Assembly: GCF_013032505.1 (NCBI RefSeq) | Contig: NZ_WQCG01000001.1 | Coordinates: 434,001 to 498,000, forward strand | Reading direction: 5' to 3' | DNA length: 64,000 nt | Origin: Ruegeria atlantica | GTDB taxonomy: Bacteria; Pseudomonadota; Alphaproteobacteria; Rhodobacterales; Rhodobacteraceae | Shown: positions 1-9,447 of the stretch, piece after piece | How the letters are laid out: every line of letters starts with the position of its first letter | Position numbering within the stretch: the first letter of the stretch is position 1 | Notes under the pieces: model-generated | What the model was told of the DNA's origin: nothing | The model's input: the letters and a program-made list of their open reading frames with translations, nothing else | Database searches by the model: none | Position numbers and translations under genes: made by a program

Positions 1-205
1 TAGCCACTGATCCGTCATCCTCGATACAGACGCCCTGCATGTCAGGAATCCCACCAAGCGACACCAGTGTTGACGGCGCTGCCAATCGCTGTTTCAGCGT
101 TGGGATCAACGTTTGGCCACCCCCCAACGCCTGTGCATCCTCGCCTCCCAATGCCGAAACGGCATCCGCAATTGTCGAGGGCTTCTCAAACTCGAAATTG
201 TACAT
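1..205 (-). CDS. coxM: FAD-binding subunit of a CO-dehydrogenase/xanthine-dehydrogenase-type enzyme (5' part only)
   Basis: Only the first 68 codons are in the window; the gene runs off the left edge. The protein begins MYNFEFEKPSTIADAVSALG and contains ALGGGQTLIPTLKQRLA, the N-terminal FAD-binding loop typical of the medium subunit of molybdenum hydroxylases. This subunit passes electrons from the 2Fe-2S subunit to FAD and onward to an acceptor. The ATG at 205 is preceded by an AGGAAA ribosome binding site. It is the last of a set of minus-strand genes with the large and small subunits, so the three form one heterotrimeric cytoplasmic enzyme. Substrate is not defined by this subunit. Confidence 0.88.
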   Translation of the reverse strand, partial: MYNFEFEKPSTIADAVSALGGEDAQALGGGQTLIPTLKQRLAAPSTLVSLGGIPDMQGVCIEDDGSVA

Positions 206-235
206 TTCGCTTTTCCTTTCCGAAAGGCGTGGATC

Positions 236-300
236 CGCCCTTCATCTGGCTATAAATATCCCGGGGGTCTGGGGGCAGAGCCCCCAGCCTACCCAACCAA
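236..300. repeat. REP-like intergenic palindrome between large and medium subunit genes
   Basis: A perfect 8-bp inverted repeat CTGGGGGC-AGA-GCCCCCAG lies at 269-287, flanked by CCCGGGGG and an AT-rich ATATTTATAG segment followed (minus strand) by CCAGATGAAG. It fills the 95-bp gap between the coxL stop and the coxM start. From memory, palindromes of this layout (G/C-rich hairpin, then ATATTT, then AGATGAAG) recur many times in Rhodobacterales genomes, so I call it a repeat; only one copy is in this window. It may act as an intercistronic hairpin. Confidence 0.5.
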
Positions 301-2661
301 TCAGCTGTTCATCGCCGCCCAGACACGTGACGGGCTCATCGGCATATCGATGTGATCGACCGCCTTGCCGCCCGAGTTCAGCGCGTCCAGCACCGCGTTT
401 ACTACTGCAGGCGGTGAACCGATTGCTCCGGCTTCACCGCAGCCCTTCACACCTAACGGGTTATGCGTACAGGGCGTCTGGCTGGAATGATCGACACCAT
501 AGAAAGGCACGTCATCCGCGCGCGGCATCGCATAATCCATGAAAGACGCGCTCAGCAACTGACCGTTTTCGTCATAGGCACAGTTTTCCAACAGTGCCTG
601 ACCAATACCCTGACCGATACCACCATGGACCTGACCGTCGACGATCATTGGATTGACGATGTTGCCAAAGTCGTCAGCGGCAGTGAAAGACTCGATCGTC
701 ACCTGACCGGTCTCGGGGTCAACCTCGACCTCGCACGCATATGCGCCGGCCGGGTAAGTAAAGTTGGCCGGGTCGTAAAACGCGGTCTCCTCCAACCCTG
801 GCTCAACTTCCAGCGGATAGTTGTGCGGAACATAAGCTGTCAGTGTCACATCACCCCAAGCCACCGATTTGTCGGTGCCCGCGACGCTGAACTGACCGTC
901 CTTAAGCTCGATATCGGCCTCGGATGCTTCCAGAAGGTGGGCTGCGATCTTCTTCGCTTTCTCGATCACCTTTTCCGTCGCCTTTACCATGGCCGAGCCA
1001 CAGACGGCCAGAGAACGCGAGCCATACGTGCCCATTCCAAATGGGATCTTGGACGTATCGCCATGAACGATCTCGACCATCGACTCGTCGATACCGATCA
1101 TGTCAGCCACAACTTGCGGGAAGGCGGTCTCATGCCCCTGCCCGTGGCTGTGTGCTCCGACCATGACACTGATCGAACCGGTGGCGTTCACCCGCACTGT
1201 CGCCGCATCATAGAGACCCGCTCGGGCGCCCAACATGCCGACGATGTTCGACGGCGCGATGCCGCAGGCTTCGATATAGCAGTTGATGCCAAGGCCACGC
1301 AGCTTGCCATTGGCCTCACTGGCAGAGCGGCGTGCAGCGAAACCAGCCAGATCGGCAGCAGCCTCAAGCTTGTCCATCGTACCGTTGTAGTCCCCGGTGT
1401 CGTAGGTCAGCGCGACGGGCGTGTCATAGGGGAACTGGGTGACAAAGTTCTGACGGCGCAGGGCAATCGGATCGACGCCCAACTCTCGTGCAGCTTTATC
1501 AACAACACGTTCCAGCTGATAAGTCGCTTCGGGACGGCCAGCGCCACGATAGGCGTCCACCGGCACCGTGTTGGTGAACATCGCCTTCACGTTCACCTGA
1601 ATGACCGGCGTTTTGTAATTGCCCGCCATCAGTGTTCCGTGCAGCCAGGTCGGAACCGAGCTGGAAAAGGTCGACAGATAAGCTCCCAAGTTGGCATAGG
1701 TGTTGGTGCGCAGGCCGGTGAAGTTGTTGTCCGCATCCAGCGCCAGTTCGATCTTGCTGACATGGTCGCGGCCATGGGCATCGGACATAAACGCCTCGGA
1801 CCTGCTTGAGGTCCACTTGACCGGGCGATTACAGGCCTTGGCGGCGAAGGTGCAGAACGCCTCTTCCGCATAGTGGAAGATCTTGGTTCCAAAACCACCA
1901 CCAACATCCGGGGCCACCACGCGCACTTTATGTTCGGGCAGGCCTAGAACAAAAGCACACATCAGCAGGCGGATCACATGCGGGTTCTGCGAGGTGGTGA
2001 AGAGCGTGTATTCGTCCGTACCACGCTTGTACTCACCCACCGCCACGCGCGGCTCCATCGGGTTGGCGACGAGGCGGTTGTTTACCAGATCCAGCGTCGT
2101 TACGTGGGCTGCGTTGGCAAAGACGTCATCGACCTTGGCGTCGTCCGTCTCACCCAATTGCCAGTCATAGCAGATGTTGTTCTTTAGATCGTCATGAACC
2201 AGCGTCGACCCATCCTGAGCAGCAGCTTTCATGTTCATGACAGCCGGCAGTTCTTCGATATCCAAATCGATCGCCTCGGCCGCATCACGGGCCTGTTCGA
2301 GGCTGTCGGCCACAACGGCCGCAATCGGGTCACCCACATGGCGCACCTTGCCTTGTGCCAAAATGGGGTGCGGCGGCTCCTGCATAGGTGCGCCGTGCTT
2401 GTCGGTCACTTCCCAACCGCAGGGCATCCCGCCCACACCTTCGAAATCCTTGCCGGTGAAAACCTTGACCACGCCCGGCATGCTTTCAGCTGCAGAGGTG
2501 TCGATGTTTTTGATCCGTCCATGCGCGATGTCGGACCGTAGGAAATGTACATAGGCCTGGCCATGTACGTTGATGTCGTCGGTATAATTGCCCGCTCCGG
2601 TCAGAAAGCGTACGTCTTCGCGCCGCTTGGAACTGGCTCCGATGCCACTGTCTTTGGGCAT
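301..2661 (-). CDS. coxL: Molybdopterin-binding large subunit, form II aerobic CO dehydrogenase family
   Basis: A 786-residue catalytic subunit that binds the molybdopterin cytosine dinucleotide cofactor. The active-site loop near residues 370-376 reads AYRGAGR, the signature of form II (BMS) enzymes; true form I CO dehydrogenases have AYxCSFR. GGGFGTK (about residue 254) and GCGEAG near the C-terminus, carrying the conserved active-site glutamate, are present. The ATG at 2661 is chosen because the in-frame ATG at 2679 overlaps the GGAGGAGAA ribosome binding site. It lies between the small- and medium-subunit genes. CO oxidation by form II enzymes is uncertain; another aldehyde, purine or heterocyclic substrate is equally possible. 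Confidence 0.9.
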   Translation of the reverse strand: MPKDSGIGASSKRREDVRFLTGAGNYTDDINVHGQAYVHFLRSDIAHGRIKNIDTSAAESMPGVVKVFTGKDFEGVGGMPCGWEVTDKHGAPMQEPPHPILAQGKVRHVGDPIAAVVADSLEQARDAAEAIDLDIEELPAVMNMKAAAQDGSTLVHDDLKNNICYDWQLGETDDAKVDDVFANAAHVTTLDLVNNRLVANPMEPRVAVGEYKRGTDEYTLFTTSQNPHVIRLLMCAFVLGLPEHKVRVVAPDVGGGFGTKIFHYAEEAFCTFAAKACNRPVKWTSSRSEAFMSDAHGRDHVSKIELALDADNNFTGLRTNTYANLGAYLSTFSSSVPTWLHGTLMAGNYKTPVIQVNVKAMFTNTVPVDAYRGAGRPEATYQLERVVDKAARELGVDPIALRRQNFVTQFPYDTPVALTYDTGDYNGTMDKLEAAADLAGFAARRSASEANGKLRGLGINCYIEACGIAPSNIVGMLGARAGLYDAATVRVNATGSISVMVGAHSHGQGHETAFPQVVADMIGIDESMVEIVHGDTSKIPFGMGTYGSRSLAVCGSAMVKATEKVIEKAKKIAAHLLEASEADIELKDGQFSVAGTDKSVAWGDVTLTAYVPHNYPLEVEPGLEETAFYDPANFTYPAGAYACEVEVDPETGQVTIESFTAADDFGNIVNPMIVDGQVHGGIGQGIGQALLENCAYDENGQLLSASFMDYAMPRADDVPFYGVDHSSQTPCTHNPLGVKGCGEAGAIGSPPAVVNAVLDALNSGGKAVDHIDMPMSPSRVWAAMNS

Positions 2662-2740
2662 TGCTTGTTCTCCTCCCATAAACGGATGCTCTGCATCCTA
2701 TGTCTTCCCACGGGCGCTTCATCGGACGCCCGCAGCGGCA

Positions 2741-3226
2741 TCATTCGGCAGCGATGCTGCTGACGTCCTGACCAGATGCGGCCATGATCGCCTTGACAAT
2801 GTTGTGGTAGCCGGTGCAACGGCACAGGTTGCCTTCCAGATACTTGCGCACCTCGGCTTCGGTCGGGCGCGGGTTTTCCTTCAGCAGTGCCGCAGCACTC
2901 ATGACCATTCCCGGTGTGCAGAAACCGCATTGCAGGCCGTGATGGTCCTGAAATGCCTGCTGAATCACGTTCAGCGAGCCATCCTGGTTAGCCTGCCCTT
3001 CGATCGTGCCCACATCGGCCCCGTCTGCTTCAAGCGCCAGCATATTGCAGGACTTCACCGCCTCGCCGTTCACATGGACAACACACGCGCCGCATTGCGC
3101 TGTATCGCAACCCACGTGAGTGCCAGTGAGATTGAGATGCTCGCGTAAAAAACCGGACAACAGCGTCCGACCTTCCACCTCACCGCTCACGGTCTTACCG
3201 TTCACGGTCATTGAGACCTTGGTCAT
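2741..3226 (-). CDS. coxS: 2Fe-2S small subunit of the molybdenum hydroxylase
   Basis: A 161-residue iron-sulfur subunit. The N-terminal plant-type ferredoxin domain has its cysteines in CDTAQCGAC and a later C of VKSC; the C-terminal helical domain has CGFC and CRCTG for the second 2Fe-2S cluster. It moves electrons from the molybdenum site in CoxL to FAD in CoxM. The ATG at 3226 follows a clear GGGGAGGAT ribosome binding site. It is the first structural subunit in the operon, with 79 bp to the CoxL start. The 151 bp upstream (3227-3377) carry no gene and may hold a promoter. Confidence 0.92.
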   Translation of the reverse strand: MTKVSMTVNGKTVSGEVEGRTLLSGFLREHLNLTGTHVGCDTAQCGACVVHVNGEAVKSCNMLALEADGADVGTIEGQANQDGSLNVIQQAFQDHHGLQCGFCTPGMVMSAAALLKENPRPTEAEVRKYLEGNLCRCTGYHNIVKAIMAASGQDVSSIAAE

Positions 3227-3377
3227 AAGATCCTCCCCTATTGGCTTTTATCGCTATCGCCGAGTTAAACACGGGAAAATTTGTTTGAGAACAAAAATAT
3301 TTAGCGCCAATATCCGACGTTCGTAGGGGTCGTCTTTTCCATCTCAGCCGCCTAAGAAGAAAAGCTAAATTGCTACA

Positions 3378-4379
3378 TCACCTTTTGCGCGATGCGCGTG
3401 GTTGCGGCCGTGTCGGGATTTCTTTCAACAGCCCGCCAACCCCCATCCCAGCAATGTCCGCGCCGGTTGTTTCGATGCCGCAAGCAACCCGCGACAGGAC
3501 CCAATCCGCGCCGTTCAATGCGGGCGAACGGGCGCATCCGGGCAATCCGATTACTGGCCTCGGGCCGAGTGATCCAAGAAACAGCAGATTGCCGGGGTCG
3601 ACTGGCATGCCGAACCTGTCCACTTGACCGCCAGCCGCCCGCACGGCCTGAGGTGCCACATCAAATACATCAGATGTGGCAGAGCCGGTCAGGATCATCA
3701 CAATGTCACCGGCAGCCTCTGAGATAGCCTGCGACAGCGGTTCGGCTTTGTGTGGAACGATCCGTACATCGCTGAGGTCCATGCCAAGGGTTTCCACCCG
3801 ACCGCGAATTGCTGCGATCCCCTTTTCGTTGGGGGGACCTCCGGGAATATCCGTGACGATCAGCCCTGCCGTTTTATGGACCGGTGCCATCAGACGAATC
3901 GAAGCCCTGGCCAGACCAGCGGCCTGCACGACGTCATCCTTTGGAACGGCATAGGATATCACCTTGATCGTGGCGGCCATCCCGCCCGGGCCCATCTGTT
4001 GATATTGCGGCACCGTCGCTACTGTGATCATCGGGTTGACGCAGTTGAACTCCTGCAGGGCCGCAACGTCCAATTCGACAACACCCGGCCCGTCGGCCAG
4101 CAGGTTCACGCGCCCGGTAAACGGCTGCGTTACACGTAATCCGGCAGCGTTTGGATCAGGCGCAAGTGCAGCGGCCAACATTTCTGCCGCCTCATCCTCA
4201 TGGCAATCGCCGGGCTCAAGCTGCGCCACCGTGACCTCATCATATCCAGCTGCACCCAGCTGAGCGCCATGTTCGGCAGTCAGCAGCAGTCCTTTGCGCA
4301 ACTTGGCATCCCGCACCTGGACGGAGTGTGCAAGGATCGCGCCGGTGGCCTCAGCGACAGGAACGGGGCCGAATTTCAC
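3378..4379 (-). CDS. Molybdopterin-binding (MoeA/MoaB-like) accessory protein
   Basis: 333 residues. The N-terminal part (MKFGPVPVAEATGAILAHS) resembles the start of MoeA-type proteins and residues 165-320 form a MoaB/Mog-like molybdopterin-binding domain with VMILTGSATSD and VIGLPGCARSP. Such proteins occur beside XdhC and CO-dehydrogenase-like operons and are thought to help in cofactor assembly or delivery; the exact step is not known. It starts with GTG at 4379, overlapping the XdhC stop by four bases (GTGA), so the two are translationally coupled. No MobA-like nucleotidyltransferase domain is fused to it, although that occurs in relatives. Confidence 0.8.
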   Translation of the reverse strand: MKFGPVPVAEATGAILAHSVQVRDAKLRKGLLLTAEHGAQLGAAGYDEVTVAQLEPGDCHEDEAAEMLAAALAPDPNAAGLRVTQPFTGRVNLLADGPGVVELDVAALQEFNCVNPMITVATVPQYQQMGPGGMAATIKVISYAVPKDDVVQAAGLARASIRLMAPVHKTAGLIVTDIPGGPPNEKGIAAIRGRVETLGMDLSDVRIVPHKAEPLSQAISEAAGDIVMILTGSATSDVFDVAPQAVRAAGGQVDRFGMPVDPGNLLFLGSLGPRPVIGLPGCARSPALNGADWVLSRVACGIETTGADIAGMGVGGLLKEIPTRPQPRASRKR

Positions 4380-5344
4380 GCCTTGCCCCGCAGCACAGCC
4401 GTCATCTGGGCGAGGATGGCCACCGCGATCTCGGACGGATCCGCCGCACCGATGTCCAATCCAATAGGTCCGTGGATCTGAGCAATCTGTTTGTCCGTAA
4501 ATCCCGCCTCTTTCATGCGAGCAACCCGCTTGGCATGCGTACGCGTGGACCCCAGAGCCCCGATATAGAACACGCCCGCCTTCAACGCAGATTCCAAAGC
4601 CGGGTCGTCCAATTTGGGGTCATGCGTCAGCAAAACAACAGCGGTTCGCGTGTCCATGCCCAAGTTGGCCACCGCCTCGTCCGGCCAATCAGTCAGGATG
4701 GTTTCGCCCGGAAAACGGGCTCCAGAGGCAAAGGCGTCGCGCGGGTCGATTATGGCCGGATCATATCCGGCGATCCGGGCCATTGGAACCAGCGCCTGCG
4801 CAATGTGCACTGCCCCCACTATTATCAATCGCAGTGGAGGGTTGTGGACTGCAACAAATGTCTGCCCGTCCTCCTCAAAACCTGATCGGTCCATGCGCAT
4901 TCGGTCTGAATAGGCTTTGCGCCGCAAAGCCCGATGACCGGTTTCGGTATTAACTTCATAGGCCACCGGTTCCCGCTGTGCGCGGGCTTTGACCAGATCT
5001 CGCAACATGGATTCTGGCAGGACCGAACCGATAGGTTCCACTAAAACACGGATCGTTCCGCCACAGGCCAGACCCACAGCAAATGCATCCTCGTCACTGA
5101 CACCAAATTCCAACAGACGTGCCTCACCCTCGTCCATCGCTTCAAGCGCTTCGACGATGACCGCTCCTTCGACACAGCCACCGGACACCGAACCTTCGAT
5201 GCGACCATCTGCGGCAATCACCAACTGAGCCCCGACACGGCGCGGCGCGCTGCCCCAGGTTTCAACCACCGTGGCCAGCGCGGTTGGATGGCCTTCGTCA
5301 TGCCATTTAAGAGCCGTCTCTGGGCTGTTGTCGAATCTGTCCAT
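4376..5344 (-). CDS. XdhC/CoxI-family molybdenum cofactor maturation protein
   Basis: 322 residues with the XdhC N-terminal domain (VETWGSAPRRVGAQLVI and SGGCVEGAVI) and the C-terminal Rossmann-like XdhC_C domain (TRTAVVLLTHDPKLDDPAL, GALGSTRTHAKR). XdhC proteins bind the molybdenum cofactor, support its sulfuration and insert it into xanthine dehydrogenase-type enzymes. I choose the ATG at 5344 because it follows GGGAGGGTGCA; an in-frame start at 5506 would add 54 residues that resemble nothing. It heads the minus-strand operon and is coupled to the molybdopterin-binding gene. Confidence 0.87.
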   Translation of the reverse strand: MDRFDNSPETALKWHDEGHPTALATVVETWGSAPRRVGAQLVIAADGRIEGSVSGGCVEGAVIVEALEAMDEGEARLLEFGVSDEDAFAVGLACGGTIRVLVEPIGSVLPESMLRDLVKARAQREPVAYEVNTETGHRALRRKAYSDRMRMDRSGFEEDGQTFVAVHNPPLRLIIVGAVHIAQALVPMARIAGYDPAIIDPRDAFASGARFPGETILTDWPDEAVANLGMDTRTAVVLLTHDPKLDDPALESALKAGVFYIGALGSTRTHAKRVARMKEAGFTDKQIAQIHGPIGLDIGAADPSEIAVAILAQMTAVLRGKA

Positions 5345-5586
5345 TGCACCCTCCCGGCGTGTTCTGATCCAACATAGGCAGGTTTGGCGCAATGAAAAGT
5401 AAGCCTTAAGGCCAATATCGAATCTTCCCCAACCCTCAAACGCAACGACCTGAATCGGCGTATACAAGCCCAGATCAGCACGCCAACGACTAATCATTGA
5501 TTGCACCTGACCCAGATTCTAGCCTACATGCGTAGCTGCTGCATTCCAGTATGCGCATATTAATTTTTCACAACGGAGACAGAGAG

Positions 5587-6087
5587 TTGAAACGCATTAT
5601 TACACTCGGAATGGCATTTGGCCTGTTCACCGCAAGCGTTGCATCCGCGGACACTTTCCTGCGTTATGGCGAAGTTGAAGGTTGGAAAGTCTTTATCGAC
5701 GAGGACAAGAAATCCTGCCTGATCGAAGCTGTAGACGACGCCGAAAATGTCGTTCAGATGGGTCTGACCGAAGACCGTAGCGTCGGATATGTCGGCGTCT
5801 TCACCAAGGCCAAGACCGACATCAAGCGCGGTGAAAAAGAAGCTGTCGCGGTCCTGCTGGGCGACAACATCTATGTCGGTGAAGCAACCGGCATGAAGGG
5901 CAACATCACCAAGGGTTACTCCGGTGGGTACGTCCTGTCTGACGATCCCCAATTCGCCGATGACCTCGCCAAGCAAAAGGTCATGGTTGTATTCCCGGAA
6001 AAGGAATTTGCCTTCACCGTTGATCTGACCGGTACTTACAAAGCCATGGAAATGGCCCGCAAGTGCAACGAAGAACAGTTGAGCTGA
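5587..6087 (+). CDS. Small secreted protein of unknown function
   Basis: 166 residues read from a TTG at 5587. From there the N-terminus KRIITLGMAFGLFTASVASA is a good Sec signal peptide with cleavage before DTFLRYG; GGAG lies about 10 bases upstream. An in-frame ATG at 5551 would put 12 non-signal residues in front. The mature part is acidic with two cysteines (KKSC near its start and RKCNEE near its end) that could form a disulfide. I do not recognise the family. It stands alone between the divergent XdhC operon and the convergent VWA gene, three bases away. Confidence 0.75.
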   Translation: MKRIITLGMAFGLFTASVASADTFLRYGEVEGWKVFIDEDKKSCLIEAVDDAENVVQMGLTEDRSVGYVGVFTKAKTDIKRGEKEAVAVLLGDNIYVGEATGMKGNITKGYSGGYVLSDDPQFADDLAKQKVMVVFPEKEFAFTVDLTGTYKAMEMARKCNEEQLS

Positions 6088-6090
6088 TAC

Positions 6091-7347
6091 TCAGTCGGAA
6101 AGCGCGGACAACAACCGCGCTTTCTCACCCACGTCATCGGGTTTCGAGATGACATTGGCCAGATCTTCCAACGACGCGATCGAGTGACCAGCACGGAAGC
6201 TGTCCACATGGGGCAGCATCGCAGCGACGCCTTGTGCCTTGGGTGCAAACCCGTCCCAACGCAGCAATGGGTTCAACCAGATCAGGCGTCGAGCGGACAA
6301 GTGCAATCGCTCCGTCTCTTTCCTCAGTGCCTCCGGGTCACCCCGATCCAGCCCGTCCGAGATCAACAGGACCACAGCACCCTGTCCCATAACTCGCCGC
6401 GACCAGTCGCGATTGAACGCATGAAGGCATTCGCCAATCCGCGTCCCCCCTTCCCAATCCTGCGCCTCGGCCCCGGCAGAGGCCAGCGCAGCATCTACAT
6501 CTCGTTGCTGCAGATGGCGTGTTATGTTGGTCAGGCGTGTCCCGAACGTAAACGCATGAACCTTGGCCCAGCCTGCACCTTTGGCATTCGAAACGGCATG
6601 AAGGAAATGCAGGACGACCCGACTGTATTGGCTCATTGACCCCGAAATATCGCAGAGCACAACAAGATTGGGCCATCGCGGCTTGGGCTTGAGCTTGGCA
6701 ATATCGCGCAGCTCTCCCCCCTGCCGCATCGCCGCGCGCAGCGTTCGCGCCCGATCGATGCGATGGCCCAAATGGCTGGACTGACCGCGCCGGGACTCTA
6801 TCGGCTTTACCGGCAGAGCAAGCCGAGACAGCATCCGCTTGGCTTGCGCGATCTCAGCGGTGCTCATTTGTTCAAAGTCCAGACTGCGCAGACGTTCTTC
6901 GGAAGACGCGGTTTGCGAGGCGTCGATTTCTAGTTCGGTCTCGTCGCCCTGCTCCGCCACTTCTGGCAGATCACGTTCAACCCCATCCAAAAGCGCCTCA
7001 GCCGCTCGCTTTTCGGCCGCGTCCGCTTTGCGTTCTTCCTGTACGCCACGGATAGCGGGCAACATCATGGACATCATGTGTTCCAGATACCGCGGATCAC
7101 GCCAATAAAGGCGAAAGACCTGCGCGAACACAGTGCGATGTTCGGGTCGGTTCACGAAACAGGCGTGCAGAGTCCAATAGAAATCGCGTTTCTCAGTGAA
7201 CCCTGCGGCCTGAACCGCGCGGATGGCATCCACTACTCGACCCGTCCCAATCGGTAGCCCGGCCTTACGCAAGGCGCGGGCGAAATGGGTGATGTTTTGC
7301 GCCAGCTTGGGGTTTTCAGGGATGTCGATCGGAAATTGCTCGGCCAT
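6091..7347 (-). CDS. coxE: VWA-domain CoxE-like protein
   Basis: 418 residues. The C-terminal half is a von Willebrand A domain with the metal-ion-dependent adhesion motif in VVLCDISGSMSQYSR; the N-terminal part (HFARALRKAGLPIGTGRV) is typical of CoxE. CoxE proteins pair with MoxR-type ATPases and help install or rearrange the metal centre of molybdenum hydroxylases. The ATG at 7347 overlaps the MoxR stop (TGATG), so the two genes are coupled. It lies 0.7 kb from the CoxMLS-like operon on the same strand, consistent with serving that enzyme. Confidence 0.85.
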   Translation of the reverse strand: MAEQFPIDIPENPKLAQNITHFARALRKAGLPIGTGRVVDAIRAVQAAGFTEKRDFYWTLHACFVNRPEHRTVFAQVFRLYWRDPRYLEHMMSMMLPAIRGVQEERKADAAEKRAAEALLDGVERDLPEVAEQGDETELEIDASQTASSEERLRSLDFEQMSTAEIAQAKRMLSRLALPVKPIESRRGQSSHLGHRIDRARTLRAAMRQGGELRDIAKLKPKPRWPNLVVLCDISGSMSQYSRVVLHFLHAVSNAKGAGWAKVHAFTFGTRLTNITRHLQQRDVDAALASAGAEAQDWEGGTRIGECLHAFNRDWSRRVMGQGAVVLLISDGLDRGDPEALRKETERLHLSARRLIWLNPLLRWDGFAPKAQGVAAMLPHVDSFRAGHSIASLEDLANVISKPDDVGEKARLLSALSD

Positions 7348-8255
7348 CAGGCCGGTTCCAGAGACGCTTTGGCTTGATCCAGAATCCGTTTTGCCTCGGA
7401 CCCCTGCAATTTCTGGATGTCGTCCTGGTATTTCAGGATCGCCCCCAGCGTATCCCCGATGACTTCGGGGCTGAGGTTGATAACATCCAGGGCCAAAAGG
7501 CACTTGGCCCAGTCAATCGTCTCGGCAACACCCGGTTTTTTGAACAAATCCTCGGTGCGCAGGTGCTGAACGAAGGCCACGACTTCGCGGCTGAGGGCTT
7601 CGGCCGCTTCGGGCGCACGTGCGCGCAGGATTTCGATCTCGCGGTCGAAATCGGGATAGTCGACCCAATGGTACAAACAACGCCGCTTCAGCGCATCGTG
7701 GACTTCGCGTGTGCGGTTGGACGTGACGATGACAATGGGCGGTTCGGGCGCATTGACGGTGCCCAGCTCGGGGATCGTGACCTGAAAATCGCTGAGTGCT
7801 TCAAGCAGGAACGCCTCAAATGGTTCATCCGTGCGGTCAAGTTCATCAATCAAAAGAACAGGTGCGCCGTTTTCATCCGGACGCATCGCCTGCAGCAACG
7901 GACGTTCGATCAGATACTCGTCCGAGAACAGCTCGGACTGAAGCGCGCTCCGATCCGCCCCACCTGAGGCTTCGGCTGTGCGAATAGCCACCATCTGCGC
8001 CGGAAAGTTCCATTCGTAAACAGCGGAAGAGGCATCCAGACCTTCGTAACACTGCAGTCGGATCAGGCGACGTTTCAGACCAGAAGCAAGGGCTTTGGCG
8101 ATCTCGGTTTTGCCTACCCCGGCCTCACCCTCCAGAAACAGTGGCCGACCCAATTTCAAGGACAGAAACACGACCGTCGCCAGCGCTCGCCCGCAGACAT
8201 AACCTTGCGCGCCCAGGATGGATTGGACGGCATCGATGGAATCTGGCTGTGTCAT
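7347..8255 (-). CDS. coxD: MoxR-family AAA+ ATPase (CoxD-like)
   Basis: 302 residues. Walker A is GEAGVGKTEIAKAL near residue 45 and Walker B/DE is VLLIDELDRTDEPFEAFLLE; TSNRTREVHDALKRRC fits the sensor I/arginine-finger region of MoxR proteins. MoxR ATPases act as chaperones with a VWA partner; here that partner is the next, coupled gene. The ATG at 8255 follows AAGGAGAG; the 32 in-frame codons upstream have no homology I can see. It is divergent from pyrC across 154 bp that must hold both promoters. Confidence 0.87.
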   Translation of the reverse strand: MTQPDSIDAVQSILGAQGYVCGRALATVVFLSLKLGRPLFLEGEAGVGKTEIAKALASGLKRRLIRLQCYEGLDASSAVYEWNFPAQMVAIRTAEASGGADRSALQSELFSDEYLIERPLLQAMRPDENGAPVLLIDELDRTDEPFEAFLLEALSDFQVTIPELGTVNAPEPPIVIVTSNRTREVHDALKRRCLYHWVDYPDFDREIEILRARAPEAAEALSREVVAFVQHLRTEDLFKKPGVAETIDWAKCLLALDVINLSPEVIGDTLGAILKYQDDIQKLQGSEAKRILDQAKASLEPA

Positions 8256-8409
8256 GTTCAATTCTCTCCTTCGCCACAACAGGTCACGGCAAGGGACGCG
8301 CGTCAAGACCGTGGTCTTTCCGGGACTTACGACGATCGAACAAGTTGACAAGGCCTACAACCGAATTGAAGGCCTTTTACCGTCGGGTCCGCTGTGCTAG
8401 CGGAAAGCC

Positions 8410-9447
8410 ATGACCGATACCCTTACAATCCACCGTCCCGACGACTGGCATCTGCACCTGCGCGATGGCGCCATGCTGCAGGCCGTCCTGCCCGAAACCG
8501 CGCGCCACTTTGCCCGTGCGATCATCATGCCGAACCTCGTGCCGCCCGTTGTTCGCGGGGATCAGGCTGCCGCCTACCGAGACCGGATTTTGGCCGCACT
8601 GCCCGAGGGCATGACGTTCGAGCCGCTGATGACGCTGTATCTGACTGAAGATACGGATCCCGAAGACATGGCCGCAGCCCATGCCAGCGGTCTGATCAAA
8701 GCAGTCAAATTGTACCCGGCCGGCGCGACAACCAATTCGGCCTCTGGCGTGCGTGATTTCGACAAGGTCCGCCCAGTTCTTGAAAAGATGGCGGAGATTG
8801 GCCTTCCAATGTGCGTGCACGGGGAAGTAACCGACGCCGAAATCGACATCTTTGACCGTGAGGCCGTGTTCATCGACCGTGTTCTGGATCCGATCCGCAA
8901 GGCCACGCCCGGTCTTCGCGTGGTCATGGAGCATATTACGACCGCCAACGGTGTGGATTACGTCAAAGCCAATGACACCGATCTGGGCGCGACGATCACA
9001 GCGCATCACCTGATCATCAACCGCAACCATATTCTGGTTGGCGGGATCAAGCCGCATTACTACTGCCTGCCCGTCGCCAAGCGCGAAGAACACCGGTTGG
9101 CACTGCTGGCGGCTGCGACCTCGGGCGATGCGCGATATTTCCTGGGCACTGACAGCGCGCCGCATACTGACGCCAACAAGGAAATGGCATGTGGATGCGC
9201 CGGGTGTTTTACGGCGACCAACACGATGTCTCTTGTGGCTGAGATGTTTGACCGAGCGGACGCGCTGGACAAGCTGGAAGCCTTTGTCTCGCTGAATGGA
9301 CCAGCTTTTTACGGTTTGCCGGTCAACGAAGACTTCATCACCCTGTCCAAGGGCGAACCGGTTGAATATCCCGACAAAATCGAATCCGCCGATGGCCCAG
9401 TCACAGTGTTTGATCCGGGCTTCCCGTTGCACTGGCGCGTGGCTTAA
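8410..9447 (+). CDS. pyrC: Dihydroorotase (class II, PyrC)
   Basis: 345 residues, the usual length for the E. coli-type enzyme. It closes N-carbamoyl-aspartate to dihydroorotate in pyrimidine synthesis. Metal ligands are visible in [12 protein letters not shown] (the HxH pair), the carbamylated lysine in [11 protein letters not shown], and later histidines in [13 protein letters not shown] and GTDSAPHT. The stop overlaps that of the convergent MmgE/PrpD gene by four bases, leaving no room for a separate terminator. Confidence 0.96.
   Translation: MTDTLTIHRPDDWHLHLRDGAMLQAVLPETARHFARAIIMPNLVPPVVRGDQAAAYRDRILAALPEGMTFEPLMTLYLTEDTDPEDMAAAHASGLIKAVKLYPAGATTNSASGVRDFDKVRPVLEKMAEIGLPMCVHGEVTDAEIDIFDREAVFIDRVLDPIRKATPGLRVVMEHITTANGVDYVKANDTDLGATITAHHLIINRNHILVGGIKPHYYCLPVAKREEHRLALLAAATSGDARYFLGTDSAPHTDANKEMACGCAGCFTATNTMSLVAEMFDRADALDKLEAFVSLNGPAFYGLPVNEDFITLSKGEPVEYPDKIESADGPVTVFDPGFPLHWRVA

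Noticed and set aside
463..1809. 448-codon plus-strand reading frame opposite coxL
   Set aside because: It is antisense to a well-conserved molybdenum hydroxylase subunit and its translation has no recognisable motif; a high-GC shadow frame.
301..2661. True form I CO dehydrogenase
   Set aside because: The active-site loop is AYRGAGR, not AYxCSFR.
8377..9432. 351-codon minus-strand frame opposite pyrC
   Set aside because: pyrC motifs are complete; the other frame is a shadow.
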